A DNA stretch of 41,148 nucleotides from an uncultured Bacteroidales bacterium (lineage in GTDB: Bacteria; Bacteroidota; Bacteroidia; Bacteroidales; Paludibacteraceae): the NCBI GenBank assembly GCA_903911085.1, contig CAIWCC010000269.1:1-41148 (forward strand), written 5' to 3'. The position numbers were made by a program, and so were the translations under genes. Positions 23,877 through 34,400 of the stretch are shown one piece after another (position 1 is the first letter of the stretch; each line of letters starts with the position of its first letter). Under the pieces are notes generated by a model, which worked only from the letters and a program-made list of their open reading frames with translations, did not search any database and was not told where the DNA came from.

Positions 23877-25448
23877 ATGAGTAATAAATTTTACTTCTTA
23901 GTTTTTTTTTACATTTCAATATTTTTAAAACTTTCAGCATATAACAATCCTGTTAATACAGGTTTTTATCCCGACCCATCAATTTGTAGGGTAGGGGATG
24001 ATTATTATTTAGTGAACAGTACTTTCGAATATTTTCCGGGAGTGCCTATATTTCATAGCAAAGATCTTATCAATTGGCAACAAATAGGGAATGTGCTCGA
24101 TAGACCTTCTCAACTGCCTCTTAAAAATACTTTGCCATCGGATGGTATTTATGCGCCAACTTTGCGTTATCACGATGGGATTTTTTATATGGTGGTAACG
24201 TTGGTAAACTCAGGGCAAGAAAAACAGAATTTTTATGTTACATCCACCAATCCTGCTGGTCCGTGGTCGGAACCTATTTTTGTAAATCAAAGTGGAATTG
24301 ACCCATCCTTGTTTTGGGATGAAGATGGAAAAACCTACTTTGTGAGCAATCGTGGGCTGACTTTTAATACTGAGCGTGGCATTTATCAGTCGGGAATTGA
24401 CATTAAAACTGGTAAGCGCCTTACTGAACCAAAACTGATTTGGAAAGGAACTGGTGGAAATTATCCCGAAGGACCGCATACTTATAAAAAAGACGGTTTC
24501 TATTATCTTTTGATTGCCGAGGGTGGAACAATGTATGGACACATGGTCACCATTTCACGCAGTAAAAATATCTGGGGTCCTTACGAATCTTGTCCGCACA
24601 ATCCCATATTATCCAATCGCAATGCCTACGAAAAGCTTTATGGAACTGGTCATGGCGATTTGATTCAAGCGCACGATGGCTCATGGTGGATGGTTCATTT
24701 GGGCTTTCGTACACCTCAAGTATTGGGAAGAGAAACCTGTTTGGCGCCTGTAAAATGGAGTGAAGAAGGCTGGCCTATTGTTAATAATAATGGCACTAAC
24801 TCGTTATTTAACAATACTGAAACACTGCCGCTAAAACCATTTCCTGCAAAATCTGTTCGTGAAAATTTTAATTCAGCAAAGTTAGGACATGAATGGATTT
24901 CGTTGCGTAATCCCGAAATGAGAAATTATTCTATAGCCAATGGTTTTCTGAGTCTTGCAGGTAGTAAATATACAATTTATGATTTAGAATCGCCCACATT
25001 TATTGGTCGTCGTCAAACTAATTTCAATTTTACAGCCACCACATTGATTGATTTTAATCCCAAAATGGAAAACGAACAAGCTGGTTTGTTGATAGAAATG
25101 ACTAATCGATTTCATTACCAATTTGTTATATCAAAAAGCGGAAATAAACGATTTTTGAAGGTAATTTATACTTTGGGCGATCTGAAAAATTTGGCAGGTG
25201 AAGTTGTCTTAAAATCTGGATTAGTAAACTTACGAATTATTGGTGACAAAAAAAATTATACATTTCAATTTTCTCAAGATAATGAACCTTTTCAAACTGT
25301 TGGTAAATTGAATATACAGTTTTTGAGTGCCGAAGTTACTGGTGGTTATAATGGTGTAGTACTAGGATTATACGCAACTGGGAATGGATTGGAATCAACT
25401 TCAACAGCTGTTTACGATTGGTTTGATTATGAGGGAATGAAGGAATGA
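23877..25448 (+). CDS. GH43 glycosidase (beta-xylosidase/arabinofuranosidase type)
   Basis: 523 residues with a signal peptide (KFYFLVFFYISIFLKLSA). The five-bladed propeller starts at once with 'NPVNTGFYPDPSICRVGDDYY'; the three expected carboxylates are visible: Asp33 (FYPDPS, base), Asp142 (GIDPSLFWDEDG, pKa modulator) and Glu198 (YPEGPHTYKKDGFYY, acid). Residues ~320-523 form the C-terminal concanavalin-like beta-sandwich (DUF1349-like) of the XynB3-type subfamilies. Such enzymes remove xylose or arabinose from chain ends; which one cannot be told from the sequence. The gene starts 20 nt after the GH105 gene. Its last codons and stop codon lie inside an 8-bp repeat array (25434-25545), so the final residues (EGMKE) are encoded by repeat DNA. 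Confidence 0.93.
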   Translation: MSNKFYFLVFFYISIFLKLSAYNNPVNTGFYPDPSICRVGDDYYLVNSTFEYFPGVPIFHSKDLINWQQIGNVLDRPSQLPLKNTLPSDGIYAPTLRYHDGIFYMVVTLVNSGQEKQNFYVTSTNPAGPWSEPIFVNQSGIDPSLFWDEDGKTYFVSNRGLTFNTERGIYQSGIDIKTGKRLTEPKLIWKGTGGNYPEGPHTYKKDGFYYLLIAEGGTMYGHMVTISRSKNIWGPYESCPHNPILSNRNAYEKLYGTGHGDLIQAHDGSWWMVHLGFRTPQVLGRETCLAPVKWSEEGWPIVNNNGTNSLFNNTETLPLKPFPAKSVRENFNSAKLGHEWISLRNPEMRNYSIANGFLSLAGSKYTIYDLESPTFIGRRQTNFNFTATTLIDFNPKMENEQAGLLIEMTNRFHYQFVISKSGNKRFLKVIYTLGDLKNLAGEVVLKSGLVNLRIIGDKKNYTFQFSQDNEPFQTVGKLNIQFLSAEVTGGYNGVVLGLYATGNGLESTSTAVYDWFDYEGMKE

Positions 25449-25545
25449 AGGAATTAAGGAATGAAGATAAGAAGATAAGAAGATAAGAAGATAAGAAGAT
25501 AAGAAGATAAGAAGATAAGAAGATAAGAAGATATGAAGGAATGGA
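25434..25545 (+). repeat. 8-bp tandem repeat array (14 units)
   Basis: Fourteen consecutive 8-bp units in one phase: four GGAATGAA-type units, eight exact GATAAGAA units (25466-25529), then GATATGAA and GGAATGGA. The array starts inside the GH43 gene, contains its stop codon (25446-25448) and fills most of the spacer before the next gene at 25567. Unit length is not a multiple of three, so copy-number change left of the stop would alter the protein end; changes to the right only alter spacing. Confidence 0.95.
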
Positions 25546-25566
25546 GAAATATACTTAACATGAAAT

Positions 25567-28476
25567 ATGAATAAATTTAAACACATTATTATTGCCATTA
25601 TTGCAAGCAATTTTTTTATCAATACATTTTCTACCAATTATTATGTTTCTTCGTTATCTGGAAGTGACGGGAATAATGGTAAATCAGCAATAGCAGCTTG
25701 GAAATCAATTGCTAAAGTAAATACAATGATGAGTTCATTTGTGATAAAGGACTCAGTACTGTTTAAATGTGGTGATATGTTTACCGAACAGCTAAATATT
25801 ACAAAATCTGGAACTTCTACTTTTCCAATTGTTTTTGCAACTTATGGAACTGGTGCAAAACCAATTTTGAATTCGGCTGCAACCCTTACTGGCTGGACGA
25901 TTACGAGTAATTCAAATATTTGGGTGGCCAACTATACAGGTTCACTCTCCGATTTTCGTTTTGTAACCATTAATGATAAAATTCAGCAAATTGGTCGTTA
26001 CCCCGACGTAACAGCTGCTAATGATGGTTTTCTATATAGTGATGCAAGTTGGGGTTTTGACAAATTTAGAGATGCCACACTTCCAGCTTCCAATCAAGAT
26101 TGGACTGGTGCCACTGCAGTAATGTACACTAAACCTTATCGAATTGAAGGTTCAAAAATTATTAAACATCAGTTGGATACTTTTTTTGTTACACCCACCA
26201 CAGCTGCCATTCATGCTGGTTATGGTTATATTATACAAAATCATATCGCTACGTTGACCACACAAGGAGAATGGTATTTTGATAAAGTAGCTAAAAAGGT
26301 ATATTTGTACAGCACTTACAATCCTTCAACAGTTAAGGTTCAAGCATGTTCAGCAAAATATGGAGTGTTGTTTAATTCTGGAATTAACGGAATTACTATC
26401 AAAAACTTAGCTTTCCAGAATGCTGATAGTATTGCTGTTTCTATATCAACTGGAAGTTATATTAATATTGATAATTGTACTTTTGCAAATACTTTGTATG
26501 GAGTTTGGGCTGCAACCAGTAACAATATTAGTGTTACAAATTGCAGTTTCACTGATATTTACAATGTGTCGATAGGTTCAACTGCCATGAGTTTGAATGT
26601 AACAGTTACCAACAACACCATCAAACGGAATTTTCTGAATCCGGGCATGAGCGATATTAACAATAATGCTTATAAAGCGGCAATTTCGCTTTATTGTACA
26701 AACGCAGTTATTTCTTACAACGATATAGACAGTTGTGGTTATATTGGCGTATATTATAATGGATGGGGCAATATCATTTCTCACAATAAAATTGGTTATT
26801 TTAATATGAGAATGTTTGATGGAGGCGGTATTTATAGTTTTGGCACTTGGTCTTATGTTCCATCATTAGGCACAAATAAATATGGAAATAATTTGATTGA
26901 AAATAATTATATTCATGATGGTATTGGTTATTTGCTTGGTACAAATGAAGGCGATTCATACAATCGTCGTCCTGGAATTTATAATGACCAACTTACTGAA
27001 TACAATACTGTAAGAAAAAATGTACTTTATAATACACATGGAATTTTGCTGGCATCCAACCATCACCACACAGTAACAGAAAATACCATTTACAACAGCG
27101 ATGCTTTTAATACTGCACATCCCGATAAGTTAACGATTTCGATGGAAGCCACTTCGTCAAATCAAACCATTACTAAAAATACCTTTTTCAATTCTACTTT
27201 TAAAATAACATTTAATCCATACATTGGTTTTAATGTGGGACGAGCTTTAGACACAATCCCGCCAATGACCAATCAAGGACACAGAGTAACTCAGAATATT
27301 TTTTATTCATCACGCAATACTCGCCAGCCAGCAATGAGTTTTACTTCTGGATTTAAAAAATATCCTCAGTATTTCAATGTATTAGATAGTAATTATTACT
27401 GGCAACCTTATGCGCTTGATACTATGGTAGCTTCATTTGTCGATAGCGGTTATGTGAAAACTCGAAGAGAAGTTTATGGTGTAAATCAATGGAAAAAAAA
27501 CTTTGAACCTCATTCAATATTTAAATATGCCGAATATCCAGCTACTTTCAGTTCGCCGCAAACCAATCTTTTTGCTTCAAATTCTACATTTAATACAAAT
27601 AATTCAGGTTGGTTTTTTGATTCTGAAAACGTTACAAACCCTGGAAGTTGGGTGAGTTCAGGCGGACTGGATGGCGGTTGTGTATTGCTCGACCTTTCAA
27701 CAGCCAATTCTTCTCCTGTTATTCTTTCTAGTGTTAGGTTTTACCGAATAATTAACTCTGTTAATGAAGGAGATGTATATATACTAAACTTTTCAGCCAT
27801 TTCAAATTCTAATATAGCAAAATTGAACATAAATTATACCAGCAGCACCGGTACTAGCCCTAAGACATTTATCACAAATACTACTAGAAAAGACTATTCA
27901 ATTCCAATAACTTTTAACGATAATAATGGTGGTGGAGGCCAATATTTGTATTTTACTTTGCACGATAAAGGTGCAAAAGTTTGGCTGGATAATATTTCGT
28001 TACAAAAAGTAACAGTAAATCAAACTACTCCAACATCATCAATGCGTTTCGATGTAAATCCAACAGATAATGCTATGCAAATCAGTCTGGGTTCTGCTGT
28101 TTACAAAGACGTTTATGGTAATTCATATACTGGAACATACACGCTCGAACCTTATGGCTCAAGAATTTTGCAAAATGTGAACTCAATTATTACACCAAAT
28201 AAATTGGTTGAAAATAAAAATATTGATGGTGGCATAACTGTTTATCCATCACCCAACAGAAATCTTGAGCCTTTACGAATTTCTATACAAAGCAAAATTC
28301 CAATGAATTCAAACGTTAAAATATATGCTATGGATGGTAAGACGATGTTCAATAGTTCGGTTTTGCTAAACGAAGGATGCACAATTTTACATTCACCAAT
28401 ATTACAGCGTGGAGTTTATGTATTGGAGGTTTCTACTCCAAACGGTTTTAAATATTTTGAAAAATTTATACAGTAA
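25567..28476 (+). CDS. Secreted beta-helix protein with carbohydrate-binding-like module and type IX sorting domain
   Basis: 969 residues, signal peptide (HIIIAIIASNFFINTFST). 'NYYVSSLSGSDGNNGKS' opens a DUF1565/pectate-lyase-like region. Residues ~260-540 are a right-handed beta-helix with many N-N-x-I/V turns ('NITIKN', 'NISVTNCSF', 'HHTVTENTIYN'). Around 675-815 lies a beta-sandwich that looks like a CBM4/9-type module ('NNSGWFFDSE...YLYFTLHDKGAKVWLDNISLQKV'). The last ~80 residues (VYPSPNRNLEPLRI..., ending YFEKFIQ) are a type IX sorting domain, so the enzyme should sit on the cell surface. The catalytic reaction is not clear; beta-helix enzymes of such loci are lyases or glycosidases. 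It follows the GH43 gene after the repeat array and precedes another beta-helix gene by 22 nt. Confidence 0.8.
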   Translation: MNKFKHIIIAIIASNFFINTFSTNYYVSSLSGSDGNNGKSAIAAWKSIAKVNTMMSSFVIKDSVLFKCGDMFTEQLNITKSGTSTFPIVFATYGTGAKPILNSAATLTGWTITSNSNIWVANYTGSLSDFRFVTINDKIQQIGRYPDVTAANDGFLYSDASWGFDKFRDATLPASNQDWTGATAVMYTKPYRIEGSKIIKHQLDTFFVTPTTAAIHAGYGYIIQNHIATLTTQGEWYFDKVAKKVYLYSTYNPSTVKVQACSAKYGVLFNSGINGITIKNLAFQNADSIAVSISTGSYINIDNCTFANTLYGVWAATSNNISVTNCSFTDIYNVSIGSTAMSLNVTVTNNTIKRNFLNPGMSDINNNAYKAAISLYCTNAVISYNDIDSCGYIGVYYNGWGNIISHNKIGYFNMRMFDGGGIYSFGTWSYVPSLGTNKYGNNLIENNYIHDGIGYLLGTNEGDSYNRRPGIYNDQLTEYNTVRKNVLYNTHGILLASNHHHTVTENTIYNSDAFNTAHPDKLTISMEATSSNQTITKNTFFNSTFKITFNPYIGFNVGRALDTIPPMTNQGHRVTQNIFYSSRNTRQPAMSFTSGFKKYPQYFNVLDSNYYWQPYALDTMVASFVDSGYVKTRREVYGVNQWKKNFEPHSIFKYAEYPATFSSPQTNLFASNSTFNTNNSGWFFDSENVTNPGSWVSSGGLDGGCVLLDLSTANSSPVILSSVRFYRIINSVNEGDVYILNFSAISNSNIAKLNINYTSSTGTSPKTFITNTTRKDYSIPITFNDNNGGGGQYLYFTLHDKGAKVWLDNISLQKVTVNQTTPTSSMRFDVNPTDNAMQISLGSAVYKDVYGNSYTGTYTLEPYGSRILQNVNSIITPNKLVENKNIDGGITVYPSPNRNLEPLRISIQSKIPMNSNVKIYAMDGKTMFNSSVLLNEGCTILHSPILQRGVYVLEVSTPNGFKYFEKFIQ

Positions 28477-28498
28477 ATATAAATAATTATACATGCTT

Positions 28499-30550
28499 AT
28501 GAAAAAATATATTCTACTTTTACTTGTATTACAAACACTTATGGCCATTGCCCGTGATACCGATATTGGTTGGGGACCTACCATAGTAACCAGTAAGAAT
28601 ATCTATGTTGCTACTAATGGTAGTGATGCGTCTGGTGATGGCACAATTTTAAAACCTTATCTGACATTGACGAAAGCAAAAAACATGGCCAATACCGCAA
28701 AAGCAAGTAGTACAAATGGTGTAACTATTTGGTTTAGAGCTGGTATTTATTCAATGCCCACAACAAATTCTTTTACAAGTTCCGATGCGTGTTCAGCCGG
28801 AAAACCAATTATTTACCGTGCTTATACCAATGAAAATGTGATATTTACTGGTGCAAAATCGGTGTCTCCTTCTAAATGGACAAGTTATTCTGGGTCAGCA
28901 TCAAGGTTGAATCCTGCTGTTGTAGCAGGTCAAATTCAAGAATGTACATTGGCAAATCTTGGCATGGCTGTGACAGGTTTGATGCCCGATAAAATAAATG
29001 ACGTAAATAATGCTTATTACCAATTTACCAATTTGCCAAGTATTTATTGGAATGGTGCGCGTCAGAAGTTGTCACGGTTTCCTAACGATTTTCCAAATTA
29101 TATGGAAGTAAAACAAGTAGTTACTGGCGGTGATGCAACGATTGCTGGAGTTTTTCAGTATAAAACAACTACATCGGAATTGTATGATGTAAATATGAAT
29201 CGTGTTTCGGGTCGTGAGGCAGCTTGGGCGGCAGCATTAAGCCACGGAGTTTATGTAAAAGGTTACTGGCGATGCAATTGGCAAATAACAACACTGAAAC
29301 TTACGGCTATTGACTTGGCAGCTAAAACAATGACCGTAACACCCTATGTTACATTAGGCAATAAATATAAATTACCATTAGGCTCTGGTCACGAACCATA
29401 TTATGTGGTAAATTTACTCGAAGAAATTGACCAACCAGGCGAATGGTGTATCGACAATCTAGATGGTAAAATGTATTTTTATCCACCAACTGCAATAACC
29501 ACTTCAAATTTAACTATTTCTGATAATAAAAGTCCAATGCTTGATTTTAATTCGGTGAATAATATACAATTTATTGGTATTGAAATAATGGATAATTTGG
29601 GTAATGCTGTTAAAATGACCAATTGCAATAATGTGCAATTTAATGGTTGTATAATTCATGATATTGAATATGATGCGGTGGTAATTAACGGTGGAACGAA
29701 TTGTGGTATAATGAGTTCCAACATGTATGATTTAGGGGCTTCTGGTGTTTTGATGGGAGCAGCAGGAAGTGCAGCTTTGCCATCCAACCATTTTGTGTCC
29801 AATTGTCACATTTATAATTTTGGTGTTTTGAATAATATTTATGCCGCTTCCATTAATTTGGCATACAAAAACATAGCACTTTTTGGCGCAAAAGCCGATC
29901 ATAATTTGATTCACGATTGTCCACATGCTGGTGTTTTACATGGTGGCTCTAACAATATTTTTGAATACAATGATGTGTTCCGCACTTCAAAATGTTCCGA
30001 CGATATGGGCGCATTTTATTGTTTCACCGACTCTAATGCCAACGGTGGAAATACGCTTCGTTATAACTTGATGCACAATTCGTTGCAAGGCGATGGTGTT
30101 TATTTCGACCATTTTGGAATAAATGATAAAGTATATTCAAATGTGGCATATCAGTTAAATCGTGGTTTTTTGTATCGAGTTCATTGGAACCAAGATGTGG
30201 ATAATAATATTGCCTATAAGTGTAAACAAGGGTTTCAATTAGCAATGGAATTTCCAGGTGCAAATGCAACCAACAATGTGGCCATAGGAAATGCCAAACA
30301 ATTTACAATGCTGGATGGTACATTGGATGCTTCCAATAAAACTTACAACACTATGAATTTGAAATTTACCGATGAAACAGCTTTGGATTTTAGTTTGTTA
30401 CAAGGTTCTCAGATTTTCAAAGATATTCCTACTTTTGTAAATTTTCCTAATAGCAGTGTCGGTTTATTTATTGATGCATACCGAATTGCGAAAACAAAGC
30501 CAGCAAATTATAATGTAAATCCATCGCTTTCGGGAGTGTATGGGTCGTGA
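28499..30550 (+). CDS. Secreted beta-helix protein, paralogue of the product of 517-2823
   Basis: 683 residues from ATG 28499 (MKKYILLLLVLQTLMAIA, signal peptide); an ATG two codons earlier is also possible. The N-terminus 'IGWGPTIVTSKNIYVATNGSD' matches 'LGWGPNIKTGLELYVSTTGND' of the protein at 517-2823, and the match continues through 'TIWFRAGIYS', 'KPIIYRAYTNENV' and 'EEIDQPGEWCIDNLDGKMYF', so the two are clear paralogues of nearly the same layout. The centre (~350-560) is a parallel beta-helix ('NNVQFNGCIIHDIEY', 'NIFEYNDVFRTSKCSDDMGAFY'). The family resembles GH141-like and lyase-like beta-helix enzymes, but no activity can be assigned. There is no sorting domain at the C-terminus. Confidence 0.78.
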   Translation: MKKYILLLLVLQTLMAIARDTDIGWGPTIVTSKNIYVATNGSDASGDGTILKPYLTLTKAKNMANTAKASSTNGVTIWFRAGIYSMPTTNSFTSSDACSAGKPIIYRAYTNENVIFTGAKSVSPSKWTSYSGSASRLNPAVVAGQIQECTLANLGMAVTGLMPDKINDVNNAYYQFTNLPSIYWNGARQKLSRFPNDFPNYMEVKQVVTGGDATIAGVFQYKTTTSELYDVNMNRVSGREAAWAAALSHGVYVKGYWRCNWQITTLKLTAIDLAAKTMTVTPYVTLGNKYKLPLGSGHEPYYVVNLLEEIDQPGEWCIDNLDGKMYFYPPTAITTSNLTISDNKSPMLDFNSVNNIQFIGIEIMDNLGNAVKMTNCNNVQFNGCIIHDIEYDAVVINGGTNCGIMSSNMYDLGASGVLMGAAGSAALPSNHFVSNCHIYNFGVLNNIYAASINLAYKNIALFGAKADHNLIHDCPHAGVLHGGSNNIFEYNDVFRTSKCSDDMGAFYCFTDSNANGGNTLRYNLMHNSLQGDGVYFDHFGINDKVYSNVAYQLNRGFLYRVHWNQDVDNNIAYKCKQGFQLAMEFPGANATNNVAIGNAKQFTMLDGTLDASNKTYNTMNLKFTDETALDFSLLQGSQIFKDIPTFVNFPNSSVGLFIDAYRIAKTKPANYNVNPSLSGVYGS

Positions 30551-30574
30551 GATAGAGCAAAGAACAAAGATGAA

Positions 30575-30598
30575 AGACTATGGACGACAGACTATGGA
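30575..30598 (+). repeat. Short direct repeat in the gene spacer
   Basis: AGACTATGGA occurs twice with a period of 14 nt (30575-30584 and 30589-30598) in a purine-rich spacer between the beta-helix gene and the MBG-domain gene. Confidence 0.7.
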
Positions 30599-30624
30599 GA
30601 ATAATTGATTTAAAATTTAGGAAA

Positions 30625-31440
30625 ATGAGATTAAAATATACTGCATTCTTATTGTTTTGTGTTATTAGCCTAATGGCTCAAACACCTCAAATTATTACTT
30701 TTCCGGAAATTTCGGTAAAAGGTTATGGTGACTTAACTTTTACCTTAAATGCTTCAGCCAGTTCTGGTTTAACGGTACGTTATGTAAGTTCTGATGTAAG
30801 CGTTGCCACGGTAAGTGGAAATACTGTCACTATAAAAAAAACGGGTGCTTATACAGTTATTTCTGCTTATCAGGATGGAAATGCAACTTATTTAGCAGCA
30901 AATCCAGTCCCACAAATGTTAGTTGTATGTCCCAAATCAACTTTAACTGTTAAGGCTGACGATAAAAGTGTTGATATTGGAACATTACCCACATTAACTT
31001 ACACTATATCTGGATATAAAAAAGGTGAAACAGCCACTGTTTTAAGTGGTTTGCCTACATTCAATGCTATTACTCCCAATCTGACAGTTGGTTCATATCC
31101 TATAGTTATTAATCAAGGTACAATTTCTGCTTCTAACTATGAATTTGAAATGGTTAATGGAACTTTAACTGTTGCGAATAAAACTATTACACCGATTGTT
31201 AATGGGAAAGATACTCTTTTGAAAGTTTTTCCAAATCCATGTTCTGATTTTTTGACGATAGAAAATGTTGATAAAGAGCATGTTTCAATCGTTGACTTAT
31301 TAGGAAAAATAATTTTGGAATCTAAATGTAACGGAAATTCATTTGTTTTAAATGTATCGAACATTGCGCCCGGAACGTATATTTTGAATATTAACAGAAA
31401 TAACATTTTAATTAGTAAGAAACTTTTGATTAATAGATAG
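30625..31440 (+). CDS. Surface protein with Ig-like/MBG domains and type IX sorting domain
   Basis: ATG 30625 (MRLKYTAFLLFCVISLMAQ) gives a proper signal peptide; the upstream ATG at 30580 would add 15 residues encoded by repeat-like spacer DNA and is less likely. 271 residues: an Ig-like domain (~20-100, 'ITFPEISVKGYGDLTFTL', 'VRYVSSDVSVATVSGN'), an MBG-type domain (~105-185, 'LTVKADDKSVDIGTLPTLTYTISG', 'YEFEMVNGTLTV') and a type IX sorting domain (~200-271, 'VFPNPCSDFLTIENV'). MBG domains occur in bacterial surface adhesins and have no catalytic role. Its place among secreted degradation enzymes suggests a substrate-binding or scaffolding role on the surface, but this is inference. Confidence 0.8.
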   Translation: MRLKYTAFLLFCVISLMAQTPQIITFPEISVKGYGDLTFTLNASASSGLTVRYVSSDVSVATVSGNTVTIKKTGAYTVISAYQDGNATYLAANPVPQMLVVCPKSTLTVKADDKSVDIGTLPTLTYTISGYKKGETATVLSGLPTFNAITPNLTVGSYPIVINQGTISASNYEFEMVNGTLTVANKTITPIVNGKDTLLKVFPNPCSDFLTIENVDKEHVSIVDLLGKIILESKCNGNSFVLNVSNIAPGTYILNINRNNILISKKLLINR

Positions 31441-31491
31441 ATTTCATTTAATTTTGAGCACTACTAATTTTATAAAAAAATCTAAATACCA

Positions 31492-34400
31492 ATGATATCT
31501 TTAAAGCGATTTATTTTTGTAATTCTTCTCACATTTATTTCATTATTAAGTATTTCGGCACAATCTCCAATTCGCTCTTTTTATCAGGAACCGACATGGA
31601 AACCAAGAGCAATTTTGCCTTACGATGATGCCATAAAAGAGAACTTTTGGCCAGCATCTCCTGCAGTTTTAAACACATACAACGACCCTAGTTTTGATGA
31701 ACAAAGACTCAGTAAAGTACCAGCTCCAGGAATTCATCCACGGGTTTTAATTACTCCTGATGATCTTGAAAAAATTCGTGACAAAGTGGCCTTGGGCGAA
31801 AATGCTCCACTTGCTTTTAAAGTAATGTGGGAAAGAGAAAAACGAAAACAAAATGCTTTTTATGCTTTAGTAACTAAGAATGAGGCGTTAGGAAAAGAAC
31901 TGGCTATTCAACTTGTTGAAAAGCTAAAAACGCTTGCACCTAAACTTGATTATATGGATAAGCAACCTGACAGCGAAAATATATGGGCGTTAGATCGTTC
32001 GATAATTGCCATGGGTGACCCTGATCCTCCTACCGAAATTTGGGATTTGTTAGATTACGATTATTTATACTATTGGATGTCAAATTCTGAACGTGAATTG
32101 GCAAGGAGCATAATTGCCCGCATCACGGCTCGCCGAATTTCCAACTTTCTTGCTTATCCCGACCATTTTATGATAAATAATCATCAAGGTTTTGGCATGG
32201 AGTATATTCGCTTAATGTTACTTATTGAAGGCGAAAAAGGATTTAATAAAGCTCTTTTTGAGCAATCGAGCCACAAAGCAAATGCAATGATTGACTGGTT
32301 TTTGAGTCCAGATGGTATGTGTTTTGAATCAATTAAGGGCTGGCTCAATGTTTCAGCCTTTACAGCGGTGGGGTTGCGTCAGCGCAATTTGCTGAAACAC
32401 GACCATTTGCAAGCCAAAATGCGTTTTTTTCAAGCTGCCATTCGTTGGGAAAATGGAAAATGGGCTATTCGCGACGAAATGCGTGCTTCGGCTTTTCACG
32501 TTATTTGGATGATGCATTATTATCATCCAACAAACGAAGCTATCGATTTCTTATATCAATCAACTTTTTCAACGCACGATTTTCTGTCAGACCCAGATAT
32601 AAAATGGCCTAATCCGGTAGGAATTTCTTCTGAATTATTACTACTTTATGCCGATGCAGGAATTACTGAAAAGACAACGAGTAAACCAATTGATTGGACA
32701 AGTCAAATAAATATCGACCGCCTCAAACTGCCTCTTACTTGGCAAGATAATCAACGCGGTTATGTAGAAACACGTAATTCGTGGCGCAAAGATGATTTAC
32801 ATTTGGGTTTTGTGTGTAAACAGGATTTTTTCTATGGTGGACACGAAGGGTCTGAAAATAATAGACTTACACTTTGGAAAGATGGAGTAAATTGGATTCA
32901 GGATAATAATATGTTAGCCACAAAAGCCACTTTTTTACAAAATATGATGACCATAGATGGTAAAGGTTGTCATTGGCCGCCAGTGGCTGGAACTTGGTTG
33001 GGCGTCAAAGAATCTGCCGATGGTTTATTGGCAGTGGGCGATGGAAAAGACGGTTATTCTTATTCCAAAAGTATGCAGGTGCATCCGCTATACTATCCTT
33101 CAACAAAAATTCCTTATTATGCTCCTTTTGCTGAAGGGAATTTTGATTTAAGTCGTGATATTCAAGTAGCTTTCAATCCAAGAACTATAAAGTTTAACGA
33201 TGGTTATGCGCATACCGATTATGGTCCATGGAGTGGTGAAACTCGTTTGGTAGAAGGATACACTTCATGGAATCCAATGCAGCAGTTTTATCGCACTGTG
33301 CAATTGGCACGAGGCGGAAATCCTTATATTCTTGTCATTGACGATGCAAAAAAAGACAATCAGTCGCACTTGTTCGAATGGAATATTTCTGTGCCGCTAG
33401 ATGTGGAATTGATTGATGCTTTTACCCCCGAAATTCAATTTCAAAATACAAATCCTTCGGATAGCAGGTCTGACGATTTGATTTTAGGGAAAATTGGCAT
33501 GGAGCGCGATGCAAAAACAGGTAAAATAAAACCGCAAAAAGGTGACCCATTGTGTTTAATTCGAGTATTGTGGCGCAATACCGATTACGGTTTTCCTGTA
33601 CCACGTTTCGAAAAATACCAAGGATACAATCAAGTTGTGGTTCCAGCAAAATCAGTTTCACCCGAATTTAGAATCCTAGTTTATCCATACAAATTTGGAG
33701 AGCCGATTCCTATTACAACCTGGACTAGCGACCGAACCGAACTGACAGTTAAGATTAAGGACAAAACAGATACCTATCATTTTGCAAAAACTGATGGAGG
33801 ACGGACTGTAATGGTTATGAATCGCACAGAGAAAAAAGTTCTATCAAGCGATGCTAAACCTGCACGACCAGTTGTATTGTTGCGTGGTGAACGTTTTGAT
33901 ATCAACGACTTACGTTATACTCGTGATGAAAGCAAAGTACCGACTTATTTGATAAATGAGTCTGAAAATATTCAATTGGAACGTGTTGCTGCTCCATCAC
34001 AAATACGATATACGCTTGACGGAACTGAACCATCCGAACAGTCAACTCTTTACGAAAAGTCTATTGTTGTCAACAAAAGTTGTGAACTCAAAGCATTGGT
34101 TTTTAATCCTAATTGGATTTTTGGAACTCAGAAAAGTGAAATTGTAACAGTTAAATTTGCCGTAAAATCAGCAGCAAATGGTTTGTCGGCTGTACCAGAA
34201 AAAAGTCAATCTGGCTTATTGGCAAGAGTTTATGAAAAATGTACCAAGATGTACAACGACAAAGGTTTTTTTGATGCTTCGAAAGTGATGATGCCCGATT
34301 TGAATAAAGAAACTGCTATTTTGAACACAGCGGTTTTGAATTTTGTGCTTCCAAGAGCCATTTCAAAGCAAGCATTAGAGCAACAAACCAAAGGTTTTTA

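Noticed and set aside
25434-25545. CRISPR-like array
   Set aside because: Units are 8 bp with no spacers; it is a simple tandem repeat, and no cas gene is in the window.
25401-25637. Minus-strand frame with repeated FLSSYLLI peptide
   Set aside because: It is a by-product of the 8-bp repeat array, which stays open in this frame, and overlaps two well-supported plus-strand genes.
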